The notes under the pieces are model-generated. The model was not told where the DNA came from, ran no database searches, and was given only the letters and a program-made list of their open reading frames with translations. The translations under genes and the position numbers were made by a program. Source: Pseudomonas sp. MWU13-2100 (lineage in GTDB: Bacteria > Pseudomonadota > Gammaproteobacteria > Pseudomonadales > Pseudomonadaceae). From it: a stretch of 64,000 bases of DNA. How positions within the stretch are numbered: position 1 is the first letter of the stretch; each line of letters starts with the position of its first letter. Positions 62,318-64,000 of the stretch are shown in pieces. The stretch spans positions 1-64,000 of the forward strand of contig NZ_JALLIX010000010.1 of assembly GCF_023242365.1 (NCBI RefSeq), read 5' to 3'.

Positions 62318-63832
62318 ATGTTGGAACAATCGAAGGCGGTCGCGAGCCTGCGCTTCAATGGTATCGGCAAGGAGTTTCCCGGGGTGCGGGCGCTGGCGCA
62401 GATCAGTTTCGAGGCCCGACCCGGCAGCGTGCATGCGTTGATGGGCGAGAACGGTGCCGGCAAGTCGACCCTGTTGAAGATCCTCGGCGGGTTCTATTCG
62501 CCCAATAGCGGCAACCTGCAGATTGGCGAGCGGGTCATGAGTTTCCGCTCGGCGGCCGACAGCATTGCCCACGGCGTCGCGGTGATCCATCAGGAACTGC
62601 AACTGGTGCCGGAAATGACCGTGGCCGAAAACCTGCTGCTGGGGCATATGCCCTCGCGCCTGGGCATGGTCAACCGCCGGGCGTTGGTGCAGCGGGCCCG
62701 TGAGCTGCTCAAGGGCCTGGCTGACGAGATCGATCCGAATGCCCGGTTGGGCAGCCTGTCCCTGGGCCAGCGGCAAATGGTCGAGATCGCCAAGGCCATG
62801 TCGCGCAATGCCCATGTGATTGCCTTCGATGAGCCCACCAGCAGCCTGTCGGCGCGGGAGATCGAGCGGCTGATGGTGATCATAGCCCGGCTGCGGGATG
62901 AGGGGCGGGTGATTCTTTATGTCTCCCATCGCATGGAGGAAGTGTTCCGCATCTGTGATGCGGTGACGGTGTTCAAGGACGGGCGTTTTGTCTGCACCTT
63001 CGAGGACATGCAACAACTGAGCGTCGACCGGCTGGTGAGCAGCATGGTCGGCCGCGACATCAAGGACATCTATGACTACCGTCCTCGCCCGCAAGGCGGC
63101 CAGGCCTTGCGGGTCGAAGGCCTGCTCGGCCCGGGCGTGCTGGAACCGGCGAGCTTCAGCGTGAACAAGGGCGAGATACTCGGGCTGTTCGGCCTGGTCG
63201 GCGCCGGGCGCACCGAACTGTTGCGGCTGTTGGCGGGGCTGTCCCGCAGCAAGGCCGGACGCCTGGTGCTGCATGAGCAGGCCGCGGCGTTCAAATCACC
63301 GCGCGATGCCATCGCGGCGGGTGTGCTGCTGTGTCCGGAGGATCGCAAGAAGGAAGGCATCGTGCCCCGTGCCAGTGTCGCGGAGAACATCAATATCAGC
63401 GCCCGCACCCATCACGCCGGCTTCGGCTGGCTGATCCGCGGTGGTTGGGAGCGGGACAATGCCCAACGGCAAATCGCCGCGCTGAACATCCGTACGCCTT
63501 CGGCCGGCCAACCGATCCTCTACCTGTCCGGCGGTAACCAGCAGAAGGCGATTCTGGGCCGCTGGCTGTCGATGCCGATGAAGGTGCTGCTGCTCGATGA
63601 GCCGACTCGCGGCATCGACATCGGTGCCAAGGCCGAGATCTACAAGATCATCTACAACCTTGCCGAGCAGGGGATCGCGGTGATCGTGGTGTCCAGCGAC
63701 CTGATGGAGGTCATGGGCATTTCCGATCGCATCCTGGTCATGAGCGAAGGCGCGATTACCGGCGAACGGTTACGCAGCGAAGCTGATGAAGCCAGTCTGT
63801 TGCAACTGGCCCTCCCGCGTTCGCGGGACTGA
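62318..63832 (+). CDS. araG: Sugar ABC transporter ATPase, AraG type
   Basis: 504 residues with two ABC domains. The first has Walker A GENGAGKST, signature LSLGQRQMVEIAKA and Walker B VIAFDEPTSSLS. The second has the degenerate A-site usual in this family (GLVGAGRTELLRLL), signature LSGGNQQKAILGRW and LLLDEPTRGIDIG. It powers uptake with AraF and AraH. A GGGAGATAGG site precedes the ATG. Confidence 0.94.
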   Translation: MLEQSKAVASLRFNGIGKEFPGVRALAQISFEARPGSVHALMGENGAGKSTLLKILGGFYSPNSGNLQIGERVMSFRSAADSIAHGVAVIHQELQLVPEMTVAENLLLGHMPSRLGMVNRRALVQRARELLKGLADEIDPNARLGSLSLGQRQMVEIAKAMSRNAHVIAFDEPTSSLSAREIERLMVIIARLRDEGRVILYVSHRMEEVFRICDAVTVFKDGRFVCTFEDMQQLSVDRLVSSMVGRDIKDIYDYRPRPQGGQALRVEGLLGPGVLEPASFSVNKGEILGLFGLVGAGRTELLRLLAGLSRSKAGRLVLHEQAAAFKSPRDAIAAGVLLCPEDRKKEGIVPRASVAENINISARTHHAGFGWLIRGGWERDNAQRQIAALNIRTPSAGQPILYLSGGNQQKAILGRWLSMPMKVLLLDEPTRGIDIGAKAEIYKIIYNLAEQGIAVIVVSSDLMEVMGISDRILVMSEGAITGERLRSEADEASLLQLALPRSRD

Positions 63833-63850
63833 AAACCTATCGAGGTGTTT

Positions 63851-64000
63851 ATGTCACAGGTTAAAAATACACATGCATTCTGGCTCGGCTTCAACCAGCG
63901 CAAGTTCTTCGACGATTGGGTGATGCTGCTCGCGGCCATCGGCATCTTTGTGCTCTGTGCGCTGTTTATCGATAACTTCATGTCCTCCCTGAACATGCGC
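63851..64000 (+). CDS. araH: Sugar ABC transporter permease, AraH type, partial
   Basis: ATG 63851 opens a frame that runs off the right end after 50 residues. The start (MSQVKNTHAFWLGFNQRKFF) leads into a first membrane helix (WVMLLAAIGIFVLCALFI), as in AraH. It follows araG after 18 bases with GAGGTG upstream. Confidence 0.85.
   Translation, partial: MSQVKNTHAFWLGFNQRKFFDDWVMLLAAIGIFVLCALFIDNFMSSLNMR

Overview
The window looks like a chromosomal segment of a Pseudomonas, most likely from the P. fluorescens/P. putida side of the genus. It is GC-rich. It carries an HSI-II (H2)-type type VI secretion locus in the gene order known from P. aeruginosa, followed by genus-typical genes: DUF6124, an OprD-family porin, a QuiC-type dehydroshikimate dehydratase and an IclR regulator with PcaR-like operator sequences. 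The assignment comes from gene content and motifs, not from a database search.

Region 1 (1-35.9 kb) is a complete T6SS locus. The left arm is read leftwards: hcp, vgrG, DUF4123 adaptor, Rhs effector, immunity gene. The structural operon is read rightwards: tssA, tssB, tssC, tssE, tssF, tssG, clpV, a sigma54 activator (sfa2 type), a tiny lipoprotein gene, an FHA gene, tssJ, tssK, tssL, tssM, a PP2C phosphatase and a Ser/Thr kinase. It ends with a second vgrG, a multidomain peptidoglycan-hydrolase effector and a periplasmic immunity candidate. The 857-bp divergent region between hcp and tssA holds three copies of one palindrome, which I take as activator sites.

Region 2 (35.9-40.6 kb) is a scrap zone. 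It has three 26-bp direct repeats, one copy of a 41-bp element whose other copy lies at the far left end of the window, an LprI-like lysozyme-inhibitor gene, the broken remains of a Tae4-Tai4 amidase/immunity pair, a DUF6124 gene with a strongly structured 5' leader that can hide its ribosome binding site, hydrolase fragments and a pair of small membrane-protein genes, one of them frameshifted.

Region 3 (40.5-46.5 kb) is a sucrose module: a ScrY-like porin, divergent from a CscB-type permease, a GH32 sucrose hydrolase and a LacI-type regulator. A 12-bp palindrome sits in the divergent promoter region.

Region 4 (46.5-56.1 kb) serves quinate/shikimate-type compounds: OprD-family porin, EamA exporter/importer, MFS acid symporter, QuiC 3-dehydroshikimate dehydratase, IclR and TetR regulators, shikimate dehydrogenase-like enzyme and type II dehydroquinase. 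Two PcaR-like boxes with a shared downstream block precede the EamA gene and quiC.

Region 5 (56.5-64 kb) is a galactose/galactonate (De Ley-Doudoroff) or arabinose-type sugar operon: dgoK, dgoA, dgoD, an SMP-30 lactonase, a short-chain sugar dehydrogenase and an AraFGH-type ABC importer, the last gene cut by the window edge.
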